A stretch of 30,939 nucleotides of DNA from contig CAKTLG010000023.1 in assembly GCA_934572465.1 (NCBI GenBank), positions 1-30,939 on the forward strand, read 5' to 3'. Below are positions 1 through 6,320 of the stretch, one piece after another. This stretch comes from an uncultured Oscillospiraceae bacterium (GTDB taxonomy: Bacteria; Bacillota; Clostridia; Oscillospirales; Oscillospiraceae). Positions within the stretch are counted from its first letter, which is position 1. Each line of letters begins with the position of its first letter. Below the pieces are notes generated by a model. The model was not told the DNA's origin. It worked only from the letters and a program-made list of their open reading frames with translations, and ran no database searches. Made by a program: the position numbers and the translations under genes.

Positions 1-621
1 TGCTATGTCCTCATCGAGACGCTCAAGCTCCTGCACCCGTTCATGCCGTTCATCACGGAGGAGATCTGGCAGGCGCTGCCGCACGAGGGCGAGTTCCTGA
101 TGCTCTCGAAGTGGCCGGAATACGACGAAAAGTTCAGCTTCCCCGCCGAGGAGGAAGCGATGCAGACCGTCATTGAGGCCATCACCGCCATCCGCGCCCG
201 CCGCAACGAGATGAATGTCGCGCCGTCGAAGAAGGTGCACTACACCGTTGCCACCGCGCACGCCGAAACGTTCAGCGCCGGTATCCCGTTCTTCACGCGT
301 CTGGCCTCTGCCAGCGATGTGACCATCGTGCCCGCCGACGCCGCCATCGACGCAGACGGCAAGGTCGAGGTCGACACCCACGCCGCGCGCATCTTCATGC
401 CGCTCGCCGAGCTCGTCGACTTTGAAAAGGAGCTCGCGCGCATCGCCAAGGAGAAGGCGAACGCCGAAAAGCAGCTCGCCGGTATCGAGAGCAAGCTCAA
501 AAACGAGGGTTTCCTCGCCAAAGCGCCGGAGGCGGTCGTCAACGGCGCCCGCGCCGACGCGGAAAAGCTCCGCGCGCTCATTGAGAAGCTCGACGCTTCC
601 GCCGCCGCGATGAAGAAGTAA
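1..621 (+). CDS. valS: Valyl-tRNA synthetase, C-terminal part (5' end outside window)
   Basis: This frame is open from base 1, so the gene is cut by the window edge. The visible 206 residues begin in the anticodon-binding domain, with the class I phrase LHPFMPFITEEIWQ. They end in a Lys/Glu/Ala-rich helical tail (about the last 70 residues, from LVDFEKELARIAKEKA), which matches the C-terminal coiled-coil arm of ValRS that grips the tRNA. ValRS charges tRNA-Val with valine in the cytoplasm and edits mischarged threonine; those catalytic domains lie upstream of the window. The stop is TAA. Nothing looks broken in the visible part. The identification is firm because motif and tail occur together. 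Confidence 0.93.
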   Translation, partial: CYVLIETLKLLHPFMPFITEEIWQALPHEGEFLMLSKWPEYDEKFSFPAEEEAMQTVIEAITAIRARRNEMNVAPSKKVHYTVATAHAETFSAGIPFFTRLASASDVTIVPADAAIDADGKVEVDTHAARIFMPLAELVDFEKELARIAKEKANAEKQLAGIESKLKNEGFLAKAPEAVVNGARADAEKLRALIEKLDASAAAMKK

Positions 622-625
622 AAAC

Positions 626-668
626 GATCAAGGGGCTGTTTTCTTTTGAGAGGGGAGCCCTTTTGATC
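626..668 (+). terminator. Weak terminator-like hairpin after valS
   Basis: Shortly after the valS stop, TCAA-GGGCT and AGCCC-TTGA segments can pair as an interrupted stem around a T-rich loop. The stem has bulges and the T run is short, so this is only a plausible transcription end. Confidence 0.3.
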
Positions 669-675
669 TGCGGTC

Positions 676-704
676 TTTCCAACCGCCGCTTCTTTTGCTA
701 TAAT
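676..704 (+). promoter_or_regulatory. Predicted vegetative promoter of the aldo/keto reductase operon
   Basis: A perfect TATAAT (699-704) sits 17 bp downstream of TTTCCA (676-681, 4/6 match to TTGACA). It is about 33 bp upstream of the reductase start, with a GGGGGA ribosome binding site between. The -10 is convincing and the -35 is weak. Confidence 0.5.
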
Positions 705-736
705 GATAAAAGATCAGAACAAAGGGGGAGACTTCC

Positions 737-1765
737 ATGAACAGGATCACGCTTGGCAAGACGGGACTTGTCATCGAAAAAAACGGCTTCGGCTGTCTGC
801 CAATCCAGCGCATCAGCGAGCAGGATGCGGTCAACCTGCTGCACAAGGCGTATGACGGCGGCATCAACTTTTTTGATACGGCGCGCGCGTATTCCGACAG
901 CGAGCAGAAGGTCGGTGCGGCATTCTCGTCGATGCGCGACAAGATCGTGCTGGCGACGAAGACCGGCGCGCAGACGGCGGAGGGCTTCCGGAAGGATCTG
1001 GAGACCAGTCTCCGCACGCTGAAAACCGACTGCATCGACATCTATCAGTTCCACAATCCCGCCTTCTGCCCGAAGCCGGGCGGGGCGGACGGCCTGTACG
1101 ACGCGGCGCTCGAGGCGAAAAAGCAGGGCAAGATCCGCCATATTTCCATTACGAACCACCGCCTCGCCGTGGCGCACGAGGCCATCGATTCGGGACTCTA
1201 CGAGACGCTGCAATTCCCGTTCAGCTACTTAGCCGGCGAGCAGGAGATGGCACTTGTCACAAAGTGCCGCGAGCGGAACATGGGCTTTATTGCCATGAAG
1301 GGCATGGCAGGCGGCCTTATCCGCGACGGCTTCACGGCGGCGGCGTGGATGGCACAGCAGGAGGGCGTTGTGCCCATCTGGGGCGTGCAGCGAGAGAGCG
1401 AGCTTGACCAGTTCCTCCAGTGCATCCGCGAGGGCGCGGAGCTGACGGACGAGCGCAAGGCCACCATCGAACGCGACCGCGAAGAACTCTGCGGCGAATT
1501 CTGCCGCGGCTGCGGATACTGTATGCCGTGTCCCGCCGGCATTGAGATCAACCAGTGTGCCCGTATGTCGCTGATGCTGCGCCGCGCTCCGGCCGCCGCA
1601 TGGCTCACGGAGGAATGGCAGCAGAAAATGCACCAGATCGAAAAGTGTCTGCACTGCGGCCACTGTATGTCCAAGTGCCCCTACGGTCTGCACACGCCGG
1701 AGCTTTTGCAGGCAAACTATAAGGACTACTGGGAGGTCCTTGCAGCCAGCCGCGCGAAGGAATGA
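737..1765 (+). CDS. Aldo/keto reductase with C-terminal iron-sulfur-type Cys clusters
   Basis: The 342-residue protein has an aldo/keto reductase TIM barrel. It carries FDTARAYSDSE (catalytic Asp/Tyr region, residues about 46-56), the ATKTG lysine strand and the YQFHNP histidine strand. This is followed by a C-terminal extension with CRGCGYCMPCPAGIEINQC and, near the end, CLHCGHCMSKCPYG. These clusters resemble 4Fe-4S sites. That architecture is typical of the COG1453-type predicted oxidoreductases common in anaerobes. The substrate is unknown; NAD(P)H-linked reduction of an aldehyde or ketone coupled to an Fe-S electron carrier is an inference. The start is fixed by AAAGGGGGAG just upstream. 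The gene overlaps the next by four bases (ATGA), so the two are probably co-translated. Confidence 0.88.
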   Translation: MNRITLGKTGLVIEKNGFGCLPIQRISEQDAVNLLHKAYDGGINFFDTARAYSDSEQKVGAAFSSMRDKIVLATKTGAQTAEGFRKDLETSLRTLKTDCIDIYQFHNPAFCPKPGGADGLYDAALEAKKQGKIRHISITNHRLAVAHEAIDSGLYETLQFPFSYLAGEQEMALVTKCRERNMGFIAMKGMAGGLIRDGFTAAAWMAQQEGVVPIWGVQRESELDQFLQCIREGAELTDERKATIERDREELCGEFCRGCGYCMPCPAGIEINQCARMSLMLRRAPAAAWLTEEWQQKMHQIEKCLHCGHCMSKCPYGLHTPELLQANYKDYWEVLAASRAKE

Positions 1766-2259
1766 ACTGGGAGTTTTTGCAGAAATACAGCCTGCGTCCC
1801 CTGACGGCGGCGGACACAGACGAGATTTTTGATCTTTGCAGAGAAAACGAGCAGTTTTACCGCTATCATCCGCCGTTTGTAACGCGGCAGAGTATTTTAG
1901 AGGACATGGCGGCGCTGCCGCCCGGGAAAAGCGGGAAAGAGAAGCATTATCTTGGCTTTTTCGATGGCGGAAAGCTCATTGCCGTGCTGGATCTGATTGA
2001 GAACTATCCGCAGGAGAGCGTTGCTTATATCGGCTTTTTCATGATGAGAAAGGCGCTGCAAGGGCGCGGTATTGGCACGGAGCTCGTCGACAGATCGCTG
2101 AATGAGCTGCGGCGCTCCGGCTGCCGCAAGGTGCGCCTTGCCGTAGACAAGGGGAATCCGCAGAGCAGGACGTTCTGGGAGAAAAACGGCTTTGTGTTGA
2201 CTGGCGAAGAGATGCCGCACGGCGATTCGGCGTATTTGCCGATGGAACGAGGGCTGTAA
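1762..2259 (+). CDS. GNAT-family N-acetyltransferase
   Basis: The protein has 165 residues. It shows a GNAT fold pattern: a strand-rich N-terminal half, then VAYIGFFMMRKALQGRGIGTE, in which QGRGIG is the acetyl-CoA pyrophosphate-binding motif A (R/QxxGxG/A). A KVRLAVDKGNPQSRTFWEKNGF segment follows, the usual motif B with the N-x-x-x-x-x-F/Y-x-K-x-G-F pattern. The family transfers an acetyl group from acetyl-CoA to an amine; the acceptor cannot be told from sequence. Its ATG overlaps the stop of the aldo/keto reductase (ATGA), so translation is probably coupled to that gene. A strong hairpin follows the stop. Confidence 0.85.
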   Translation: MNWEFLQKYSLRPLTAADTDEIFDLCRENEQFYRYHPPFVTRQSILEDMAALPPGKSGKEKHYLGFFDGGKLIAVLDLIENYPQESVAYIGFFMMRKALQGRGIGTELVDRSLNELRRSGCRKVRLAVDKGNPQSRTFWEKNGFVLTGEEMPHGDSAYLPMERGL

Positions 2260-2287
2260 AAATCGGATTAATCATGGATCAAATAGG

Positions 2288-2326
2288 ACCCGCCGGTGCG
2301 CAGACAATGTCTGCGCACCGGCGGGT
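2288..2326. terminator. Perfect 18-bp GC-rich hairpin, probable terminator
   Basis: The sequence ACCCGCCGGTGCGCAGAC pairs perfectly with GTCTGCGCACCGGCGGGT across a 3-nt loop. It lies 28 bp after the GNAT stop. Only a short T stretch follows the stem, so termination is likely but not textbook. The great length of the perfect stem also fits an inverted-repeat sequence. Confidence 0.55.
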
Positions 2327-2398
2327 TTCATTGGGTGCCTTCAGGCGAGGAAATAAACCACCGGTTCTACAGGGGAAGAAAAATAGCTTTAGCATGAG

Positions 2399-2592
2399 GC
2401 TTTCCGAAGGAAAGCAAATACTTGAGAGTAAACATTTGGATGAGAAAGGGATGTTAAAGGAATAGGCTTTGCCCATACCCGTTTACGGGTGGCAGTGCGT
2501 GTGATGCGATAATATAAATCGGTGCCCCTAAAAGGGGCTATGCCGGTAAGCCCCTTATAGGGGCGGGTCAAACCACCAGTAAGCTGGTGGTT
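2399..2592 (+). ncRNA. Hairpin-rich non-coding segment, candidate structured RNA
   Basis: No convincing gene lies here, but a dense series of hairpins does. They are GCTTTCC/GGAAAGC with a GAA loop (2399-2415), ACCCGT/ACGGGT (2477-2490), GCCCCT-AAA-AGGGGC (2524-2538), GCCCCT-TAT-AGGGGC (2550-2564) and a 9-bp AACCACCAG/CTGGTGGTT stem (2571-2592). The last is followed by TTATGATTC. The two GCCCC hairpins are near copies. The segment looks AT-richer than the genes on either side. A terminal hairpin at the end of a roughly 200-nt structured segment recalls the guide RNAs of IS200/IS605-type (IscB/TnpB) elements, but no transposase or nuclease gene is visible. The family assignment and even the strand are guesses. 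The reverse strand can be read as a 76-codon frame (2389-2619), which I consider an echo of the RNA structure. Confidence 0.35.
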
Positions 2593-2600
2593 ATGATTCT

Positions 2601-2925
2601 TTCGTAATGAGAATCTCATGCTATGCGCACGGCTGAAAAGGGGTTAACCCTATGAGTGGAGAACAAAGCAGACGAAAGACAATGGGCAGCAAGAAAGTAT
2701 GCTATAGAATATCTCATGCTGAAAAGCATAAAGCAGCTGGCCCAGTTCTATGAGCCGTAGAAAAATGAAACACTACAGCCAATAAGCTTGGCCGTAGGGC
2801 GTTGATACGATAGTAGAAAATTCAAAAGCCTTTAAGACTTGCCGGAAAAAGCCACTTATAGGGGTAGAGCAGGCCGCCCGCTATACGGGTGATCCTGACT
2901 TTCAGGGATGAGAGAGTGGCAGCGG
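2601..2925. other. Gene-poor remainder of the AT-richer island
   Basis: No full gene is seen. The 10-mer ATCTCATGCT occurs twice (2613-2622 and 2711-2720). A 34-codon frame starting with GTG (2656-2760) reads MENKADERQW and onward and is protein-like, but has only a distant AAAAGGGG as ribosome binding site. At 2851-2920 an outer stem GCCACT/AGTGGC encloses CCCG/CGGG and ATCCTGA/TCAGGGAT stems, a compact branched fold. The stretch looks like decayed mobile or non-coding DNA between convergent genes. Confidence 0.4.
2656..2760 (+). CDS. Possible 34-residue peptide or gene remnant
   Basis: A GTG-initiated frame of 34 residues (ENKADERQWAARKYAIEY in its first part) is rich in charged and aromatic residues arranged like an amphipathic helix, unlike random translation. 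It ends at an amber codon, and 14 more sense codons follow in the same frame before the next stop. A truncated or amber-interrupted gene is therefore possible. The ribosome binding site is poor (AAAAGGGG about 12 nt upstream). I do not recognise a family. It lies inside the hairpin-rich island and may be chance. Confidence 0.22.
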   Translation: MENKADERQWAARKYAIEYLMLKSIKQLAQFYEP

Positions 2926-3378
2926 TCATTTCAACTCGCAAGTCCAGCTCTCGCCGTCCTGTCGATAGAAGAACTCGCTGAGCCCATCCTCTTCAAACAC
3001 GCGGAGCATATCCAGCATATCCTTTGACGCGAGGGGCAGCGACGGGAACTCCGCAAGAGATACCCAGCGCACGCTGCCCTCCTCAGAGGAACGCAGTGTG
3101 CCGGTGAACTGCTCCGCCTGATAGAGCAGCACGACGCAGCGCACGCCGTTTTCACACCAGTCCTTGATGCCGCAGAGACGAGGAGAGGAGATCATCAGGC
3201 CCGTTTCCTCAAAAACCTCTCGGATGACAGAATCTGTAAAGGATTCTCCCTTTTCAACATGACCGCCAGGGAAGGCGATGCCGGGCCAATTTGGATCCAC
3301 GCGATCCTGCACCAGAACCTCGCTGCCGCGGCGGATCATGCACATATTCATCAATTCAACCGTTTCGGTCCGCCCCAT
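2926..3378 (-). CDS. Nudix hydrolase (MutT-like)
   Basis: The 150-residue protein carries a full Nudix box: GGHVEKGESFTDSVIREVFEETG, around residues 38-60, matching GX5EX7REUXEEXGU with all catalytic Glu residues present. Nudix enzymes split nucleoside diphosphates linked to another group, using Mg2+. The short size and the FPGGHVEKGES context resemble 8-oxo-dGTP/NTP pyrophosphatases of the MutT/YtkD kind, but the substrate is not provable. The start ATG has AAAGGGGG about 8 nt upstream. It lies 45 bp downstream of the flavoprotein gene on the same strand and is probably co-transcribed with it. Confidence 0.88.
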   Translation of the reverse strand: MGRTETVELMNMCMIRRGSEVLVQDRVDPNWPGIAFPGGHVEKGESFTDSVIREVFEETGLMISSPRLCGIKDWCENGVRCVVLLYQAEQFTGTLRSSEEGSVRWVSLAEFPSLPLASKDMLDMLRVFEEDGLSEFFYRQDGESWTCELK

Positions 3379-3423
3379 ACGCAGAGCCCCCTTTTGACTT
3401 TAAAGACATGGCCGATAGCCCAT

Positions 3424-3903
3424 TCACTGCGCGTTGTGCGGCACCTTCGCCTTGGCGCTGAGCTTGTCGGCGCGGATGGCGAAGACCTCGACCGTGCGCG
3501 CCTGCTCCTCGGTGAACACATCCTCGCGGCCCGCCATATGCCGCATCAGCGCACTGAGCGCAGCCAGCTTCTCCGCGCCGTCGAGGAACTCAACGTGTCC
3601 CACGCCGGTGACGGAGGCAAAATAGTACCCGCACTGACAGGCGGCGGCGTGCTCTTCAAGCTCACCTCGACAGTCCATCTCAAAGGCGACCGTCGGATTC
3701 CTGCGCAGTACCTCGAGCTTCCGCCCCTCGCGTGCACTGTGGATGTAGAACGAAAAGCAGCCGTTTTCATAGGCATAGCCGAAATTGAGCGGCAGAAGAT
3801 ACGGCTCCGCACCGTCCATCATAGCAAGGTGTATCACCTTACAATCCTTGATAATAGATAATATCTCGCCCAGATCTTTAATTTCCCGATCCGCTCTGCG
3901 CAT
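3424..3903 (-). CDS. Pyridoxamine 5'-phosphate oxidase family protein (FMN-binding split barrel)
   Basis: The protein is 159 residues from MRRADREIKDLGEIL. The chosen ATG has a perfect AAGGAGG site 7 nt upstream; a longer in-frame start 57 bp further up lacks one and overlaps the promoter. Recognisable features are an N-terminal IIKDCKVIHLAMMDGAEPYLLPLNFGY strand pair and FYIHSAREGRKLEVLRRNPTVAFEMD, which follow the FMN-binding split-barrel pattern of the NimA/PNPOx-like group. Clostridial members are usually annotated as nitroimidazole-resistance-type or 5-nitroimidazole antibiotic resistance proteins; the true substrate is not known. Function therefore stays at the level of an FMN-dependent oxidoreductase or FMN/haem-binding protein. 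It is followed by the Nudix gene. Confidence 0.85.
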   Translation of the reverse strand: MRRADREIKDLGEILSIIKDCKVIHLAMMDGAEPYLLPLNFGYAYENGCFSFYIHSAREGRKLEVLRRNPTVAFEMDCRGELEEHAAACQCGYYFASVTGVGHVEFLDGAEKLAALSALMRHMAGREDVFTEEQARTVEVFAIRADKLSAKAKVPHNAQ

Positions 3904-3931
3904 GAAGCATACCTCCTTGTTATTTTTCTTC

Positions 3932-3960
3932 ATTATAGGAAAATCTTCGATGAAAAACAA
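3932..3960 (-). promoter_or_regulatory. Predicted promoter of the PNPOx-Nudix operon
   Basis: On the minus strand TTGTTT (3955-3960) and TATAAT (3932-3937) are separated by exactly 17 bp. They lie about 30 bp upstream of the flavoprotein start. It points away from the spoIIA operon. Confidence 0.72.
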
Positions 3961-3995
3961 GTGCGCTGAAGCGAAAAATCATCCTGCCGCCGATT

Positions 3996-4056
3996 TTCGA
4001 CAGAAAGCTGAGCGGGGACAGGCTATACTCAGGATATCGCCGACAGGCAAACGATC
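3996..4056 (+). promoter_or_regulatory. Possible Spo0A box and sigma-H promoter of the spoIIA operon
   Basis: TTCGACA at 3996-4002 is the exact complement of the Spo0A box TGTCGAA. About 29 bp further on, AGGATAT (4031-4037) fits the sigma-H -35 pattern AGGAWWW. It is followed after 12 bp by AACGAT (4050-4055), an imperfect match to the RNNGAAT -10. In Bacillus subtilis the spoIIA operon is known to be driven by sigma-H with phosphorylated Spo0A, so the arrangement fits the genes. A TATACT at 4024-4029 could instead be a vegetative -10, but has no -35. Confidence 0.45.
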
Positions 4057-4079
4057 AGAGGGTAAGGGAGGAACAGCGA

Positions 4080-4418
4080 TTGGAAGTCATGACAAGCAGC
4101 AGCGGCCGCGCGCTGACACTTACGCTTCGCGGGGAGCTGGATCATCACGCCGCAAGGGACGCGATGCAGCGCATGGAACTGGCGCTGGACACGGCGCTGC
4201 CGGCAAAGCTGACACTGGATCTTTCTGGCGTGAGCTTTATGGATTCGTCCGGCATCGCGGTCGTCATGCGCGCGCAAAAGCGTATGCGGACGCTGGGCGG
4301 CGCCGCCGTGCTGACCCGCGTGCCGCCGCAGGCAAAAAAGGTGTTTGCCGCCGCGGGTATTTTTCGCATCATTCCGCTTGAGGAGGGAGAAAACAGCGAT
4401 GAAAACAAAACCGAATAA
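4080..4418 (+). CDS. spoIIAA: Anti-sigma F factor antagonist SpoIIAA
   Basis: The 112-residue STAS-domain protein carries LDLSGVSFMDSSGIAVVMR at residues about 46-64; the DSSG serine pair (residues 56-57) contains the residue phosphorylated by SpoIIAB. Unphosphorylated SpoIIAA binds SpoIIAB and frees sigma F in the forespore; the SpoIIE phosphatase reactivates it. The start is a TTG at 4080, preceded by AGGGAGGAACAGCGA; no in-frame ATG with a ribosome binding site fits as well. It overlaps spoIIAB by 20 bp, and the order spoIIAA-spoIIAB-sigF is the standard operon. Length is normal for the family (about 110-117 residues). Confidence 0.95.
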   Translation: MEVMTSSSGRALTLTLRGELDHHAARDAMQRMELALDTALPAKLTLDLSGVSFMDSSGIAVVMRAQKRMRTLGGAAVLTRVPPQAKKVFAAAGIFRIIPLEEGENSDENKTE

Positions 4419-4845
4419 CTACATAGCCATCGAATTTCCAAGCCGCAGCGTCAACGAGGGATTGGCGCGCTCCGCCGTCGCAGCATTTGCTGCGCAGCTC
4501 GACCCCACGCTTGACGAGCTGGGGGATATCAAGACCGCCGTCAGCGAGGCCGTGACAAACGCTATCGTCCATGCCTATCCGCAGGAACTGGGGAAGATCG
4601 CGCTGCGCGCCTGCATCTTCGACGGCAATATGCTTGAGATCACCGTGCGCGACTGGGGCTGCGGCATCGCCGATGTGCAGAAGGCGCGCGAGCCGCTCTA
4701 CACCACCGGCGGCGAGGAGCGCAGCGGCATGGGCTTTACGATCATGGAGAGCTTCATGGATACGCTCGCCGTTCGTTCTCGCGCGGGCAAGGGCACGGTC
4801 GTGACCATGAAGCGCCGGATCGCGCTTCGTTCCACGCGCCGATGA
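4399..4845 (+). CDS. spoIIAB: Anti-sigma F factor SpoIIAB (serine kinase)
   Basis: The 148-residue GHKL-fold kinase has an N box SEAVTNAIVHAYP (residues about 49-61), a G1 box RDWGCGIAD and a G2 box ERSGMGFTIM, which form the Bergerat ATP site. SpoIIAB binds sigma F with ATP and holds it inactive, and phosphorylates SpoIIAA. The ATG at 4399 is preceded by AGGAGGGAGAAAACAGCG. An in-frame start 54 bp upstream would add residues from inside spoIIAA and has no binding site. The reading frame overlaps spoIIAA by 20 bp and sigF by ATGA, so all three proteins are translationally coupled, as expected for a fixed stoichiometry. Confidence 0.95.
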   Translation: MKTKPNNYIAIEFPSRSVNEGLARSAVAAFAAQLDPTLDELGDIKTAVSEAVTNAIVHAYPQELGKIALRACIFDGNMLEITVRDWGCGIADVQKAREPLYTTGGEERSGMGFTIMESFMDTLAVRSRAGKGTVVTMKRRIALRSTRR

Positions 4846-5552
4846 ACGGTACAGCGGAGCTGCTGGAGGCCGCGGCGCAGGGCGACGAGCTGGCCTGCGA
4901 GCAGATGCTGCGCGACAACAGCGGCCTGATCTGGAGCATCGTACGCCGCTACTATGGCCGCGGCGTGGAGCCGGACGACTTGTACCAGCTCGGATGCCTT
5001 GGATTCTTAAAGGCAGTAAAGGGATTTGACATTACATTTGGAACGCAGTTTTCCACCTATGCGGTTCCAAAGATCGCCGGTGAGATCCGACGCTTTTTGC
5101 GCGACGACGGCGCGGTCAAGGTCAGCCGAGGGGTGCGCGAACAGGCGGCGGCGATCTTCGCCGCGCGCGAACGGCTGAGTATCGCGCTGGGACGTGAACC
5201 GGCGCTCTCCGAACTCGCGGAGGAGACCGGCCTGAGCGTTGAGGAGATCGCTCAGTGCGAGCTGGCGGTCGCCGCGCCGGAAAGCCTGCAGCGCGAAACA
5301 GGAGACGGCCTGACGCTCGAGAGCATGCTCGGCAGCGAGTCGCCGGAGGATGGCATGGTCGAGCGCATCGCGCTGCGCGAGGCGGTCGGCGCGCTGCCGG
5401 AGCGGGAGAAGCTGACGATCCTGCTGCGCTTTTTCAAGGGGCTGACGCAGGAGCAGACGGCGCGCATTCTTGGGGTGTCGCAGGTGCAGGTATCGCGTCT
5501 GGAGCGCAGGGCGCTCGAGAAGCTGCGCGCTTCGCTTGCGGACGAGCCTTGA
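4842..5552 (+). CDS. sigF: RNA polymerase sporulation sigma factor F
   Basis: The 236-residue sigma-70 family protein has region 2 DDLYQLGCLGFLKAVKGFD...FSTYAVPKIAGEIRRFLRDDG, which contains the -10 recognition and core-binding helices. Region 3 includes LGREPALSELAEETGLSVEE. Region 4 carries TQEQTARILGVSQVQVSRLERRALEKLR, the -35-binding helix-turn-helix. Its place directly after spoIIAB identifies it as sigma F rather than sigma G, which is close in sequence. Sigma F is the first forespore-specific sigma factor. Its last 119 bp overlap, on the other strand, the 3' end of the DUF4130 gene, and no clear terminator separates the two convergent genes. Confidence 0.95.
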   Translation: MNGTAELLEAAAQGDELACEQMLRDNSGLIWSIVRRYYGRGVEPDDLYQLGCLGFLKAVKGFDITFGTQFSTYAVPKIAGEIRRFLRDDGAVKVSRGVREQAAAIFAARERLSIALGREPALSELAEETGLSVEEIAQCELAVAAPESLQRETGDGLTLESMLGSESPEDGMVERIALREAVGALPEREKLTILLRFFKGLTQEQTARILGVSQVQVSRLERRALEKLRASLADEP

Positions 5553-6303
5553 AGTAGTCCTCATCCTGAAACTCTGTCATTGTGCCCCAGTATCGCTTTG
5601 GCATATGCGTCATGCGCAGCCGCTCGTTTCTGCGCTCTTCAATGGCGATGGTGTCGTAAAAGCGCCGCCACAGACGGCGGTAGCCCGCCTCCTGCTCATC
5701 CGGCTGCGCCATTTCAAAGTGTTCGAGCGGCACGATGCGGGACACGCCGCCGCTGTAGAGCAGCGCTTCGCGGTGAGTGCGGTCATAGATGAAAAAAGCT
5801 TCATTGCGGTACCGTTCGCAAAAGTGATGCCGCAGCATGGGGAGCACGCGGTTTTTGGGCTCGATCTCCGCGCCCAGCACGCCGTCGAACGCTGAAAAAC
5901 GCACAAAGCCGCGCAGCAGCTCGACCTCGCCGGAAAGGTGCCGCACCGCCTTGAGCAGCGGCAGATAGGTCTCGTCGCTGAGCCTTGTCAGCAGCGGCGC
6001 GCCCTCGCGGTAGAATTTCACGATAAAGCGGTAGATCGCCATTTCCTTGTCCGGCATACAGGTAAGGAACACGCGGCGCAGGAACGGCCCCGCCTCCGGC
6101 GCGCGCCGATAGAGGCTCCGGTAGATACGCTGTGCATGCGCGCGGTCTGTCACGACCGCGCGCATCTCAAATAGTCCCGGCTCATCGTCCCCATCGCGCA
6201 GGATCGCGGTGGGACGCTCTTTTTTTGTATAGCTTTCAAACACGCAGCAGAGAAGGCCCTCGAAGCTTCCATCATATTGATAAATGATCTCTCGCCAAGC
6301 CAT
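5434..6303 (-). CDS. DUF4130 / TIGR03915-type putative DNA repair protein
   Basis: The protein is 289 residues from MAWREIIYQYDGSFEGLLCCVFESY, a typical family start. The body includes RVFLTCMPDKEMAIYRFIVKFY, LLRGFVRFSAFDGVLGAEIEPKN, PMLRHHFCERYRNEAFFIYDRTH and a MPKRYWGTMTEFQ end. Such proteins (TIGR03915, DUF4130) occur beside the radical SAM protein family TIGR03916 and, in some bacteria, UdgX-like uracil-DNA-binding proteins. A role in DNA repair or modification is inferred from this pairing. The ATG at 6303 has GGAGG 6 nt upstream; a GTG at 6324 overlapping the radical SAM stop (GTGA) is possible but lacks a site. Odd feature: about 40 Ala/Pro-rich residues follow the usual C-terminus and are translated from the antisense of the sigF 3' end, as if the original stop were lost. 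Confidence 0.85.
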   Translation of the reverse strand: MAWREIIYQYDGSFEGLLCCVFESYTKKERPTAILRDGDDEPGLFEMRAVVTDRAHAQRIYRSLYRRAPEAGPFLRRVFLTCMPDKEMAIYRFIVKFYREGAPLLTRLSDETYLPLLKAVRHLSGEVELLRGFVRFSAFDGVLGAEIEPKNRVLPMLRHHFCERYRNEAFFIYDRTHREALLYSGGVSRIVPLEHFEMAQPDEQEAGYRRLWRRFYDTIAIEERRNERLRMTHMPKRYWGTMTEFQDEDYFKARPQAKRAASRAPCAPDAIPAPATPQECAPSAPASAP

Positions 6304-6320
6304 AGGCCGCCTCCATCCGC

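Noticed and set aside
2389..2619. A 76-codon minus-strand frame in the hairpin-rich island
   Set aside because: It crosses several perfect hairpins and has no good ribosome binding site; RNA structure explains the sequence better, though similar frames may be annotated as hypothetical proteins elsewhere.
2851..2920. Possible tRNA gene or tRNA-like cloverleaf
   Set aside because: A D-arm-like GGGGTAGAGC and a closing stem are present, but there is no T-arm GGTTCGAATCC equivalent, no proper D-stem partner and no 7-bp acceptor.
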